DNA from: Vitis vinifera
Taxonomy: Eukaryota; Streptophyta; Magnoliopsida; Vitales; Vitaceae
Assembly (NCBI RefSeq): GCF_030704535.1
Contig: NC_081812.1
Location: 21,117,501-21,181,500, forward strand
Reading direction: 5' to 3'
DNA length: 64,000 bases
Part shown: positions 10,890-23,433 of the stretch, piece by piece
How positions within the stretch are numbered: position 1 is the first letter of the stretch
Layout: every line of letters begins with the position of its first letter
Notes under the pieces: generated by a model
What the model saw: only the letters and a program-made list of their open reading frames with translations
Database searches by the model: none
What the model was told of the DNA's origin: nothing
Position numbers and translations under genes: made by a program

Positions 10890-12057
10890 TTAGTTGAAAT
10901 TGATTGGGTATTTAGCCTGTTTGTTTGGTAAAAAGAGCCCCCAGTGTTTCTCATATTCTGGGGATTTCCTGTTCTCATCAAACATGGCAAACACGTAAGT
11001 CTCGATAGGCCCTCCAGGCTTCTTTGGAGTCCCACCCTTGACATGCTGAATCAAATTGGAGTTGTAAGTCTTTGCGTTATCAACTGTGGTTGCCGTCCCA
11101 CCGGCTGATGGCCAACCACTCTCTGAAATAACAACCTGCAAAGAACCGCCACCAGCCTTCTCAAGTGCCGAGTAAACAGCATCCAATACGGCATCAAAAA
11201 GATTTCTGTAACCAAGCTGTCCATCTTGCACCACAACTCCAGGAGCCGTGAAAAGAGCATAATCTAGGCGAATGTCCCGGGTGTTACCAATGTAACTGAA
11301 GTAAGGGTACAGGTTAACAAGCAGTGGGGCACGGTTGTTGACCAGGAAGTTGATGATGGAGTTGAGAAAGGACGTGACTTCTGGCTTGAAGGCGCCTTGT
11401 GATGGAGGGTAGGATGTTCCCAGAACCCCAGTGTCAATGGCAGTGGAAACTTTAATTTGGTTCCCCAGGCCAGCTGCGGAAATTGCATTGAAAATGTTTC
11501 TCATGGCAGGGAGAACAAATTGGGCAGTGGAGCCCGTAGGGCTTACTTCATTTCCAACCGCAACGTATCGGAATCTGACATTACCGTAGTTTTTAATATT
11601 GTTTTGAACCCATGAATTGGCATTGCCTTGGCTGGAAGCAATGTTTTGAAGAGCATCATTTGGGACACCCATCATGAGCTCAATGTTGGAGCCTCTAAGG
11701 GCTTGGAGAGCAGCTTGGTTAGGGTCGTAGAGTCTCATTCTTCGGATGCTGTACTGGTTATAGAGACCTACAACTTCTCCTGGCGGTGGCAAGTTGTCAC
11801 CCTGCATTCCATAACACACTCCCGTTTGGGCACCTGCAATATTTGATAAAATTGTACAAAGTCATGAATCAGTAATAAAGCATATATACAAAACTTAATC
11901 AAAGTTCTCCCAACTTTTGGGAAAATGATTAATCGTACAAGACGAAAGGGTCGAGAGAAAGACCTGTTAAGTGTAGGCTAGCCATTAGCAGCCCAAAAAC
12001 AAGCAGCAGTGTGGCCATTCTTGAAGAACTTTTAACAGTGGAATCAAACATAGCCAT
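10890..12057 (-). CDS. Secreted endo-1,3-beta-glucanase, GH17 (PR-2 type), intact
   Basis: Exon 1 is 11964-12057, the intron 11834-11963 (130 bp, GT...AG) and exon 2 10890-11833. The product is 345 aa, the usual length for basic or vacuolar PR-2 glucanases. Exon 1 encodes a 31-residue signal region (hydrophobic [12 protein letters not shown]), and the mature enzyme probably begins QTGVCYG. Catalytic residues are present: acid/base Glu in VGNEVSP and nucleophile Glu in [10 protein letters not shown]. Family motifs PYFSYIG, MFDENRK and HWGLF are also present. The enzyme hydrolyses beta-1,3-glucan (callose, fungal walls) in apoplast or vacuole. There is no long C-terminal extension: the protein ends shortly after KHWGLFLPN, so a vacuolar propeptide is not evident. 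It shares promoter layout and exon structure with the truncated copy at 8156-9079. Confidence 0.96.
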
Positions 12058-12118
12058 GATGGAGAAGAAAGAGAAAAATAAGAAGCTAGGTTGTATGCAT
12101 TAACACTGAGATTTAGCT

Positions 12119-12197
12119 CCCTTTTATAGACAGTGGATGGACGCATGCACCCAGAATTTTAAGTGATGATAATGCTAGTCTCCACCTCGCAAGTCAA
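12119..12197 (-). promoter_or_regulatory. Core promoter of the intact GH17 gene
   Basis: A TATA box (CTATAAAAGG, 12120-12129, minus) lies about 65 bp before the ATG, and a W-box core TTGACT is at 12192-12197. A block CCTTTGAAAAGTC further up (about 12315-12328) is also conserved in the truncated gene's promoter. Confidence 0.55.
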
Positions 12198-14470
12198 GCA
12201 CTCCATGGAAATTTGAGAGAAGATTACATAAATAAATAGATAAATCCACCTCCCCAACCAGCTTGTACGTGCACTACTAAGTGTCATTCTGTCTGTTTTC
12301 TGAGACTTTTCTCTCCTTTGAAAAGTCCTACGTTTCATCCTCGTATTGAAGGAAATTTCCTAAGTTAATCTCTAATCCCAATAAATCGAAGTTAATAATT
12401 CTCTATCCTCGATTTCACTTCTTTTAGGATGGGGAAATGCAATTTTTAGCTAGGTCCATTGAATCCCGACTTAGACAAGTGGTGTTTGTTTTTTTGACTT
12501 TTTTCTGAAAATCATTTAGTTTTAGAATTTAGGTTGTTTATTTTTTTACTTTTTTATGATTTATTATAAATTTTTTAATAAATAAAAAAAGTTAAAATAT
12601 GTGATTTTTTTTAAATAGAAAAAATAAAACAATAATTTTTTTTATTACTTTTTAATACTTAATAGAAATAAAATACTATAAAAATAAATAACTTAATATT
12701 TAATACTATTAAGTATTAAGGTTCTATTTAGAATTAAATAAAAAAACAAACACTACCTTAGACCAACTTTATGAGTACATTTTTAATGGTTTTAGAAAGT
12801 TTTTTTAATTTTTTTTAATACTTAAAAATAATAAAAATATTTTTTAAAATCACTATCAAATACATTCTTATGTTGAAAATAATTTTAAAAAATATTTTTA
12901 ATATTTTAAAAAAAAATATTAAAAAAACTTCTTGACTCTACTCAAAGTAACTTAAAGATACTGAAATGCAACTTTCAGGTCACATTAAATTCACCATCAA
13001 ATGCACTGTGCTCAAATGTACAACAACTTAAGATACTTAAATGCAACTTTCAGGTCACATTAAATCGGGATTAATCTGAGTTTCTGACCCACTTTAAATA
13101 AAGGTAAATATAAAACACTAGGCTCTTTTTGGGCCGCACGAAAATATCAGACCCTTACGTCATGTTTCGTACGCGGATGTGAGGTAGTGGGATGAAAAGT
13201 CAAATAACTTCTGATGTAAACACCTCCCTTTTGATGATTTTTCCCCATCCTAGTCCCACTCTCCGTCTACTCCAACTTAGACTAAACGGCACGGCATCAA
13301 AAATAAAGGAATTAAAAAATTTATTCCTATTAATATTTTTAATGTCACAATTGTATATTCAATTTTTAAATTTTGAATATAAAATAATATATAATATATT
13401 ATTTTTTAAAAGCATTACAAATATAAAATTACCTAATAATAATAAGACATAGAAATAATTAATTAAAATGATGAAATAATTCTCATGTTTATAAATTTTT
13501 TTTTATTTGAAGATTAACTCATTTTTAATATAAATATTATTAATTATTTCAAGTATTTACATTATATTTAAAAAAAACATTTTTATAAAAAAATATAAGA
13601 AGATTTTTATCATATAAGACCAAAAAAAATTAAAAGATTAAATTTTTAAAATTGAGTTTTTAATAACCATTTTAATTAAATAATCCTCATATATAATCAT
13701 GGTATGAATTAGGATAGCGAATAGCATCCTCGTCCTTGATTCAGGTTTTGAAAATTTTTCTTGAGGGATTTTTTTTTCATCTCTATTCTTGTCTAATTAT
13801 ATATATATATAAATAATGAGTCTCACTTCCCTTCTATTTTCTTATCCCTTTTCAAAAAGAAAAGAAAAAAAAAAGAGTAATATAAAAATAATACTTATTT
13901 AGTAAATCTTCAATATTATTAATAAAGAAAAGTAAGGCAGCAAAGACTTGAGCAACGAGGTTCCTAAATGCTAGTGTGGAAGAGGGTGATGACCAAGACC
14001 AAAACATTAGCCACATAAAATGCCAATTGCCAAACCATATCATTGCCCCTATTTCAAACAAGATTATTGATATGCCTAAAACACAATGGACAATTAATTT
14101 GCACATGGGCAGCAGAAGAAGTCACTATCCATGTGGAAATTCCCCTTGTCCACTCTTAGCAAACAATGGGAGTTGATGGAAAACATTTTCCAGGCCGTTG
14201 GATTTGAGTGATGGTATGTGGAAATTTGAAGCTTTAAGAAGTGGGTATCATAAATTTATCAAATTACAATTGGTTCAATGACTTAGTCTATCTTGATAGG
14301 CTTGGAGTGGGACTTGACCCAACTGGCTGCACTTGGTGACGAGCGCAATCATGGTGTGACAACTGACAAATAAAACTCCAAAACCCAATTTGATTTCCGG
14401 GTAAGGATGATTTTATTAGAAAGTTCTTAAATATTGATATTGAGATGAGTAATAATAAAATTGGTTCTTT
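12198..14470. other. AT-rich intergenic DNA upstream of the intact GH17 gene
   Basis: No gene seen. It holds a hAT-like MITE (12479-12757), a degenerate palindromic unit (about 12784-12890) and two 30-bp direct repeats around 12945-13065 (ACTTAAAGATACT-GAAATGCAAC type). A short (AT)n run lies near 13797-13812. Confidence 0.45.
12479..12757. mobile_element. hAT-like MITE
   Basis: A 279-bp element. The ends read GTGGTGTTTGTTTTTTT and, reverse complemented, GGTAGTGTTTGTTTTTTT. It is flanked by TTAGACAA (12471-12478) and TTAGACCA (12758-12765), an 8-bp target duplication with one mismatch. There is no coding capacity. A more diverged relative is at about 58313-58583. Confidence 0.65.
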
Positions 14471-16530
14471 TCGATTATGGAGTGGAATAATTTAAATTAG
14501 AATGAAACATAAAAAAGATTTAGAAATGGGCCAAAGTTTTGTTTTTTAAGTTTATGTTTCACAACTTTTTTTAAGAATAATTTTTATTTTTTTATAAAAA
14601 AAAACAATAAAAACATACTTTACAATTAGAAAATTATTCTTTATTTTTTGTTCTTAAAAATATAAAATATAATATATAATATTTTGAGGTATATTTTTAA
14701 TTTTTTTTAATTATTTTTTAAGAATTATTTTTAAAGTAATTATATAAATATGATTAAAAATAAAATATTAATTAAATATAAAAAATATTTCTAAATTATA
14801 TTTAAAAATATTAACAATAGGTTAAAAATATTCTATGATTGTAAATAAATATTTATTTTATAAAATATTAAATAATAATTTTTAAAACTTACTTTTAAAA
14901 ATAATTATCAATGGTCTAAATCCTTTAAGTTGTTGTTTGTACGACCTACCTACCAGGCTACCACCACAAAAAACTTGATATTAAAAATCGAAATAGCACT
15001 TAAGCGTAACTCTAAGACAAAAAATCAACACTTGCAAGAAAGCTACGTAGTAGACAAGTTAAAAAATCTTGTAGGTTCATATCTTACTTATCATGTTAAA
15101 TCTTGGGATAATCAATAATGAAATCATTCCCAGTTTGTAAAATTACTATTTCACCGGTTTTTTTAACCTAAAAATTACCTATTTTGGACAAAAATGTCCT
15201 TATCTTTTCTCATAAAAATAACCTTTTTTTTTTAATACATGTATAAATAATAAAAATATTGAAGAGTATTTATATTAAAATTGGATTACACTTCAAGTTC
15301 AAAAATTAAAGAGATTAGTTTTACAAATTTAAGATCTTTTCATCCCTTTTTAACCTATTAATCCTTAAATATTTCCAATATGGTATATATATATAGAGTA
15401 GACTTGGGCTCAAAAAAGTAAAAATAAAAATGGGAAGCTGTTAAATGTCTGCATATGAAGTCAGATATATGCAAAAACTGAATTAAGGAAATTTCTAAAA
15501 CAACTTTATCAGACATATGCAGATAAATGTCTGCATATGAAGTCGATTATGGAGTGGAATAATTTAAATTAGAATGAAACATAAAAAAGATTTAGAAATG
15601 CGCCAAAGTTTTGTTTTTTAAGTTTATGTTTCACAACTTTTTTTAAGAATGATTTTTATTTTTTTATATAAAAACAATAAAAACATGCTTCACAACTAGA
15701 AAATTATTATTTATTTTTTGTTCTTAAAAATATAAAATATAATATTTTGAGGAATATTTTTAATTGTTTTTACTTATTTTTTAGGAATTATTTTAAAAGT
15801 AATTATATAAATAAGTAAAATGATTAAAAATAAAATATTAATTAAATATAAAAAATATTTTCAAATTATATTTAAAAATATTAACAATAGGTTAAAAATA
15901 TTCTATGATTGTAAATAAATTTTTGTTTTATAAAATATTAAATAATAATTTTTAAAACTTATTTTTAAAAATAATTATCAATGGTCTAAATCCTTTAAGT
16001 TGTTGTCGTCTGTACGACCTACCTACCAGCACAAAAAAACTTGATATTAAAAATCAAAATAGCACTTAAGCGTGACTCTTACACAAAAAATCAACACTTG
16101 CAAGAAAGCTATGTAGTAGACAAGTTAAAAAATTCTTGTGGGTTCATATCTTACTTATCATGTAAATCTTGGGATAATCAATAATGAAATCATTCTCACT
16201 TTGTAAAATTAATATTTCACCATTTTTTAACATAAAAATTACCTATTTTGGACAAAAATGTCCTTATCTTTTCTCATTAAAATTACTTTAGGGTATTTAT
16301 GTTAAAATTGGATTACACTTTAAGTTCAAAAATTAAAAAGATTAGTTTTACAAATTTAAGATCTTTTCATCCTTTTTAACCTATTAATCCTTAAATATTT
16401 CAAATAATTGGTATATATATAGAGTAGACTTGGGCTCAAAAAAGTAAAAATAAAAATGGGAAGGTGTTAATGTCTCCATATAAGTCAGATATATGCAAAA
16501 ACTGAATTAAGGAAATTTCTAAAACAACTT
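14471..16530. repeat. Tandem direct duplication of a 1-kb AT-rich unit
   Basis: Unit 1 is 14471-15505 and unit 2 is 15543-16530. Both start TCGATTATGGAGTGGAATAA and end AATTTCTAAAACAACTT, with many small indels between them. Between the units is a short linker with repeats of TGTCTGCATATGAAGTC. No ORF is shared by the two units, and the AT-rich centre resembles the dispersed fold-back repeats elsewhere in the window. Confidence 0.85.
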
Positions 16531-16769
16531 CACATCAATATGGATAGGAATCAGCCAATCAGGGAAGAGATTGGCATATAAGGATATATGATAAAAGCAC
16601 TATACTATTTTATTAAACATGCTAGCCTTTCTAAGGCGCTTTTACAGTAAGCATATAAAGCTCTGCATGACACTTTTTGATGCGGCATGCTGCATGCGGC
16701 ACGCGGCAGCTCAGCACTCATGAGCCCTTATTTAGGATAATATATAGTTAACCATGCCCTTTGCTGCAC

Positions 16770-17710
16770 TCAATTTCGAGTATGGTATACAGGCTGTTTA
16801 TTTGGATAAAAGAGGCCCCAATGTTTCTCAAACGCCGGTTCTTTCTTATTCTCATTAAACATGGAAAATAGGTAAGTTTGTATAGGTTTTCCAGGCCTCT
16901 TGGGAGTTCCTCCCTTCACGTGCCGAAGCAAATTTGTGTTGTAAGTCCTAGCATTCTCGACTGTCGAAGCCAACCCACCAGCCGATGGCCAACCAGTCTC
17001 AGCCACAACAATCTCCAAAGAACCCCCACCAGCCTTCTCCAGAGCTGAGTAAGCAGCATCCAGTACTGCATCGAACATGTTTTGGTACCCAAACTGCCCA
17101 TCATGCACCACTACTCCGGGAGATGTGAAGAGAGCATATTCCAGACTCATGAGATGAGGGCTGCCAATGTAACTGAAATAGGTATACATGTTCAGGAAAA
17201 ATGGGGCATGGGTGTCCACTAGGAATCGGATGATTGGATTAATGAATGATTCCATATGGGGTTTGAAGGAACCTTTGGATGGAGGGTAGGATTCTCCAAG
17301 GATCTCGGTGCTGAAGGGGGTTGAGACCTTGATTTGGTTGCCAAGTCCAGCCTCTGAAATTGCCCGATGAATGTTTTTCATGGCCCCCAGGAGATGATTT
17401 GCTTCCCATGCGGGAGGATGTATTTCATTGCCAACAGCTATGTATCGAAAATTGACATTGGCATAGTTTCTAATGTTGTTGTGGACCCAAGAATATGCGT
17501 TGGCCATGTTGGTAGCAATGTGGCAAAGATCTTCGTTTGCTACACCAACCATGACCTCGATATTAGAGCCTCTGAGGGCTTGGAGGACATGTGGGAGGGG
17601 AGAGTAAATCCGCATTCTTGGGATGTTGTTGTGTTTGTAGAGATGTATAACTTCGTGGGGTGGTGGTAAGTTGTCCCCCAGTAATCCGTAGCAAACTCCA
17701 ACGTGGGCAC
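16770..17710 (-). CDS. GH17 beta-1,3-glucanase, exon 2 (first exon not identified)
   Basis: The coding exon runs from an AG acceptor (17711-17712) to a stop at 16770-16772. It starts GAHVGVCYG in the same phase as the two neighbouring GH17 genes and spans the whole mature enzyme (313 codons with stop). Acid/base Glu (VGNEIHP), nucleophile Glu ([11 protein letters not shown]), YFSYIG, MFNENKK and HWGLF are all present. It differs from the intact neighbour by many substitutions (for example FFLNMYTYF for LLVNLYPYF), so it is an older duplicate. I found no typical signal-peptide exon upstream. A short alternative is an exon ending at about 17985 (ATG, MRNF, then G|GT) that joins in phase, but it would give no secretion signal. 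A TATA box stands at 18127-18136 (minus). It may be a working gene with an unusual leader or a pseudogene. Confidence 0.8.
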
Positions 17711-18126
17711 CTGCTTTGAAAATGATCAGTCTCTGCTAAAAAGATTGATACAGTTTTAAATGAAGATTGCGACAATTTTAATGTCCAATTAACTAACTAA
17801 AAAATATGCTGCCCACGTTAAATAATAGAAGCAAAGCGCATACGACATACAATGGGTCCCGGCAAAGTGAATATTTCAAATAAAAGTCAAACTTTTCGGA
17901 TAAAGCAGTCCGCCACAAATGGTAAGTAAGACACAGAAGCAGTTGCAGCAGAAAATTAAAAGATGGAATGATCAGGTTGTACCAAAATTTCTCATTTCCA
18001 CGGCAGTGACTTCTTTTAGTTTTCCCCTTGAGCCTTCAGAAGCCAAAAGCTTCTCTGTTCTCCCACAATACACCCTCCCAGCTGCCGAACCACTCCTCTT
18101 ACCTATTTCTTTTCGTCCCTTCTCTC

Positions 18127-18136
18127 CTTTTATAGC
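18127..18136 (-). promoter_or_regulatory. Possible TATA box of the third GH17 gene
   Basis: CTATAAAAGGAG on the minus strand, the same motif as in the two other GH17 promoters. It lies about 420 bp upstream of exon 2, so exon 1 would be expected at about 18100-17950, but no hydrophobic leader is readable there. Confidence 0.45.
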
Positions 18137-18368
18137 TTCCCATTCCAGGACCCAGCTTAATTCCGACGCAGGAACCCTCATTGCAATCGACATGTATCAT
18201 GTGTGTAGAATTCCCAAACAGCAGCCGCCGCATAATCCCCAGATTTAACCCATGCTGCTCGTGATCAGAATGATATTTGTGAGTCCTGGAATCCCATGCC
18301 TGAGCAGAAGCATTGGATTTTGAAGCAAATTAAAGCTTCAAGAACAAGCAATCAAGATATTCAGAGCA

Positions 18369-20719
18369 ACCTCCATTACAGAAGTGGCTTCTTTTGTCAA
18401 GAGTTATGCATGTTACCTCATAGGTATTAGGTACGACGCATGTCTCCCAAACAGTTGGTATGATCATAAGACACAAGTCACACTTTCCATTGGTCAAAAT
18501 TCTATTATATCCACCCAAGAATCAATTGCAAAATGTCATGTTCAATAGTTTAATTATGCCATGTTTGGTTGCAGGCTTGCAGCGATATATATATATATAT
18601 GTGAAAACAGTTTTTTTTTTCTATTTTTTTAGAAAATTCTTATTAAAAATATATTTAAAACTTAAAGAATAGGATGCTTCATTTTCATTAAAAAAACTAT
18701 TTTCAAAAGTCAAAACTAAATGAAATCATAAAAAACAAGTAAAAACATTAAGTGAATGTTTGGTAATTATTTTTTTAAAACAACTCTAAAAAATTGTTTT
18801 AATTTGAGAATAATTTTTTAAAATTGATATTTGATTTTTGTAGAATAAAATTCTGTTTGAAAACCTAAAATATTTTTAATTTGTTTTTAATATTTTTTAA
18901 AATAAATTTTATATCTAATGTTTTATTTTTAATTATTCTACATGATTGTATAATTATTTCTTAAAACAGCACAACAAATGAAAACAACTAAAAAATGTTT
19001 TTAGAAAATATTATATTTTTTATTCTTAAGAATAGAAAATAGGAAAAAAAAAAAAAACAATTTTTAGTTATCAAACATGATTTTTACGTTTTTTATTCTA
19101 GAAAACATAAAAATATTCTAAAAAATAGTTTTCAAACAAGTTTTAAAAGTTTCGTTTAAAAGACGAGATTGATTTTATCACAATAATTTATTTTAATATC
19201 ATCCTAAGTGTTTTTCAAAGGCATATAGAAAGATTAATTAATTATAAAAGATGATGTTGCAACAAAATTTTTTTTAAAAAAATTGCTTTTTAAAAAAAAA
19301 ACTTTTTCTTGGCTTTTATAAATAAAAATATATTCACTTATATATTTATTTATAGGAAAATACAAAATAAGAAACTAAAATGATAAATAATCCTAATGAT
19401 AGGAAAACAAAGAACAATGTAACATGGACGGACCTTTAAACTTAAGCTATATGTGGTCTATATTAAATAATCAAAGATAACTTTGATAATTAATTAATTG
19501 ATTAATAAATACAATGTCAAATAAATAACAAAATTAATTTTCTTAGATTATCGCATTTTGACTTGATGGGAAATCAATGCAAATATAGATGGCTAGCAAG
19601 GGGAGGAGTGAATCGATCGAGATGACCACTAGGGTTTGTGGTTGTAGTAGATCTACTCTTATATTTTTATATACAAATCATTTCATACTTAAAATGTTTT
19701 AATAAATAAATAAAAGAGAAAATAAATAAATTAAGTAAATACTTAAAGTAATAAGTGGATGCAAATAAATCAATTTTGATATATATATATAACAAAATTA
19801 TTGAATTTACACATCAAAATTAATCTATCATAAATAAGATTATCTTCTTGTTAATAAAATAATAAATTATAAAATATAATGATTTTTCCTATTAAAATAA
19901 ATTTTTTATGTAAAAAGTGAAAATTCATAAATTATACTCTTTCTCACTTTTTTTTATTTTATGCCCAAGGCATTTATCAAATTACCAAATCAGTCTATTT
20001 ACTTTAAGAAATTATTTTCTTTTTCATTTATATTAAAACAATATAAATTTGCATAATTTGAAATACAATTAGATTTGAACATACTTAAATTGCCTACTAA
20101 AAGAATTGCAAAAATTATCTCTTTATTTACTTATATATAGAAATGCATATAAATTAATCCATCTTTTTATGTTTTTGAAGAAGAAATTTAGTTTATTAGT
20201 GATTTTAAGAAATGTTTCAAACCTTTTTAACATTTAAAATTTTGAATCATTCAAATGTTAGAAAAGCTAAAAACATTTTCTAAAATCACTATCAAACACA
20301 CTTTTAGAGCATATTTTAATATTTCTAATATTTTAAAATTTTTATCATTCAAGTATTAGAAATACTAAAAATACTTTCTAAAATCACTTTCAAACACACT
20401 TTTTAAGCATTTCTAATATTTGAAAAATAAAATATTTTAAATATTAAAAAAACTAAAAACATTTTTCAGAATCACTATCAAACTAACTCTTAGAGTTCAT
20501 TTGATAGTAATTTGAGGAAGCGTTTTTAACATTTCTAATACTTGAAATTTTTTATCATTCAAGTATTAAAAATGCTAAAAAAACTTTATAGAATCATTTT
20601 CAAATGTACTCTTAGAATCCATTTTATAGTAATTTTAAAAAACGCTTCTAGCATTTTTCTTTCAGTATTAAAAATATTAAAAATACTTTTTAGAATCATT
20701 GTAAAATATACTCTTAACC
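18369..20719. repeat. Repeat block R2 (paralogue of R1, without the insertions)
   Basis: It starts with the sequence that flanks the left retrotransposon (AACCTCCATTACAGAAGTGG) and follows R1 collinearly. It lacks the 1,145-bp Tourist-like element and ends in a shorter palindromic array (20172-20715). It therefore records the pre-insertion state of R1 at two sites. Non-coding. Confidence 0.85.
20172..20715. repeat. Tandem palindromic array (R2)
   Basis: Four to five of the same roughly 100-120-bp fold-back units as in R1, with unit junctions near 20299, 20399, 20488, 20608 and 20708. Confidence 0.75.
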
Positions 20720-22506
20720 TATGAGGTTGTTTTTCCACCCGAACCAATGAAAGCAACAAAGCTTTTAATAGCCTTCGAAAATTCTGAAGGGTGATTTTAT
20801 AGAAACCGCTAGTCCACGAGAAATGAATTAGTTTCGATATCTGTTTCCTTGGCAATATTATAATTAATAAGTTAGGATACGTGTTTGCCTAGCAATACTG
20901 ATGCAGTGAGCAATGTATGGGAACAAAATAGCACATACATTTAAAATGCAAAAGAGGTGTCTTAACATTTGTATGCATGCAAGTGATGGTAGATATCACA
21001 ATCAATGGTTGCACAAACCATGGATCTAAGAAATTGTTATCAACCTTCACAATCTTGCAAATTGTTTCCACCGCAAGATCTCCCTTGTAGATATTCCTTG
21101 AGATCAAAATTACAGAAACTAAATTAGTAAGGCCACAAGAATATATTCTAATATTTGCAGCCACAAAAAGATAAGCAAGATGTCATGGACAACATTTTAT
21201 ATTACCAGTAGTTTAATGAAAGAAATAAATCTGTATGATAAACTTGCCTACTATCAAACAAAACAGCCAAGGAGAAAGCCCATCCAGAGTAGCCAAATGA
21301 AGTGGGTTAGAAAAGTTGGAAATTTGTTAGAAGAAGAAACCGGTTATTTCCACATGCTCTCAAACTTGGGAGACTGGTACCTATCTTCCTCTCAATAGAA
21401 TTAACTGCAGAAGCATCATGGCTGTTGATATATTCAAATTCTGCACTCTTTAAAGACTCACAAGTCACAAGTAGACATGGTCTCATACAAAGAAATTGAA
21501 CCCAAAAAACATAATTCAAATGCCAGTTTCCTGAAAAACTCTGTAACAAAATAACAAGATCCTTTCTTAGGACTAAATGAATTCATCTCTCCTGTTTAGT
21601 ATTATGACATTTTAATAAAAAATGAGAGAAATATTCCCACATTAAGGCTGTTGAAAACAAACACTGATTAAATCAATCGCCAAATTCACATTTAAGGCCA
21701 AATAAGAAAAAGAAAAAACACACTTATTTTATATTCTGTAGCTCTGAACTTATTAAACCCCATGGCCCCCCATCATACTATTTCTTAGAAAAACCACAAA
21801 AACAAACAGTTTTGTTAGCACCCTAAACAATCCTATCCCACCATCCTTACATAAACTAGGAGGGTTTTTCTTTTTCTGTATCTGAAACATGTCTATTGAT
21901 TAAAAATGATGGACATCCTTGCACAACATGCAAATCTAACCAAAATCCTAATGTAGTGGATAACAGTAGTATAGCTGGCTCTACCATTGTGCATTAGTGC
22001 TTCTTTTTTCCCCCTTCTTTTGTGGTCAATTTGAATATTAATTCATGGGCATAGTTTACATAAGAGGAATCCTGGTGGGAACCTTGTTTGTCATTTTTAT
22101 TCCCTATAGAGTAAGTCACCAAGCTACAATAGAAAACTGACCTAAATCACCAACAACTAATATGAGTTTCAGGTCAACAGACCAAGCTCAATCAAAGCAA
22201 AATAAAAATGCAGTCGCATTTTAAGACTGCCCACAACCTCATTGAACCCAACCTCATAATATAACTCATTATTGTAAGAACCACAACTCCTCGGCAAAAA
22301 ATTATTCACACATATTTTTTTCTCTTGTTGCACAAAGGATACAACAGAGATTGCCAAGGGATGACAAATTGTTGAGCGTGAGACAAATCCACCATCAAAG
22401 ACAAAGCACTTCCAAAAAAGATGTTTGTAATAGAACACAAATTTCCAAATACAATTTGAGATTTTAACTCTAAAACTAGAAGGTGAGAGAAAAAGCAAAA
22501 CCATAG

Positions 22507-22864
22507 GGCCTATTTGGCAATTGTTTTTAAGAATAGTTTTCGATTCTCCAGAATTTAAAAAATAAGAAAATACATTTAACAACCAGAAAGCCGTTTTCTA
22601 TTTTCTGTTTGATGTTTTTAAAGAACATCCTTTAATTGTTTTCACTTGTTTTTTTAGGGTTGTTTTAAAAAATAATTATATAAACAGGTAATGAATAAAG
22701 TTAACGCACTAGATATAAAAATACTTTTAAAACATATTTAAAAATATTAAAAGCATGTTAAAACATTTTTAGTTTCCAAACAGACTTTTGTTCTACAAAA
22801 CATCAAAAAACCATTTTCAAAAACCATTTTTTCGAACTCTTTTCGAAATCAATTACAAAAAAAA
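22507..22864. repeat. Degenerate fold-back AT-rich repeat (copy A)
   Basis: It begins GGGCCTATTTGGCAATTG, resembling the Tourist-like end at 4636. It ends in sequence whose reverse complement (GTAACTATTTTCGAAAACAG, clearer in copy B at 49749) resembles its own start. Probably an old MITE. Confidence 0.4.
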
Positions 22865-23360
22865 GTCATACTTTCGTTTGCACCTTAACAAGCATACAAT
22901 TGTTAAAATACTAATAAATAAATTCTACAACTCAAACTGCCTAAACTACAATGGCACATGAGAAAAGTTCTTAACCATATCAATGATTCAATATAGACCA
23001 CTGTCTATGATTTCTAAGCCACAAACTGCCTCATGAACAAGCTTTTTATTTTTATTAGAACCTGGGTACAAAGGGAAGTGCAAGAAAACATGAAATCCTT
23101 AGTCATGCCCATATAGCTGTAAAAGAGTAGAAATATACAGCCTCCCTAGATAACAATGAAATCAAGCCAAGCTTTGTGAAACAAGGAAAAATAAATAAGA
23201 GAAAACCGAAATTTTCAAACAAAAATACATTGTCCTCCCAAGATAAGAATGAAATCAAGCAAAGTTATATAAAAAGAGGGAAAATGAATAAGAGAAAGAA
23301 AATTTCAAAAGACAAAAACTCCCATAACATTTTACCCAACCTTGTCATTTGGATTAAGTT

Positions 23361-23433
23361 GAGATTGACGGGGCTCAAACCCGCAACTTCCGCATTGCAA
23401 GGGCATTGCTCAGACCAATTAAACTACAATCCC
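23361..23433 (-). tRNA. Decayed plastid-type tRNA-Asp (pseudo-tRNA), copy A
   Basis: A 73-nt tRNA-like sequence. The 7-bp acceptor stem pairs (GGGATTG with CAATCTC), and the D-arm and T-arm (GCGGGTTTGAGCCCCGT) are recognisable. It resembles plastid trnD-GUC (from memory: GGGATTGTAGTTCAATTGG start, GGGTTCGAGCCCCGTCAG end) with mostly C-to-T differences. The anticodon region is changed (CCCTTGCAATGCGG), so GUC is lost and the anticodon stem has mismatches. Most likely an old plastid DNA insertion, not a working tRNA. Confidence 0.6.

Noticed and set aside
20889..21164. 91-codon minus-strand frame, also at 47762-48037 and partly fused to the truncated glucanase
   Set aside because: No recognised domain. 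It is conserved only because of the duplication, and its C-terminal residues lie in repeat sequence shared with block R1. Kept as non-coding.
22169..22582. 137-codon minus-strand frame, also at 49055-49468
   Set aside because: The start of the frame lies in an AT-rich fold-back repeat. No motif; substitutions between copies show no coding bias that I could see.
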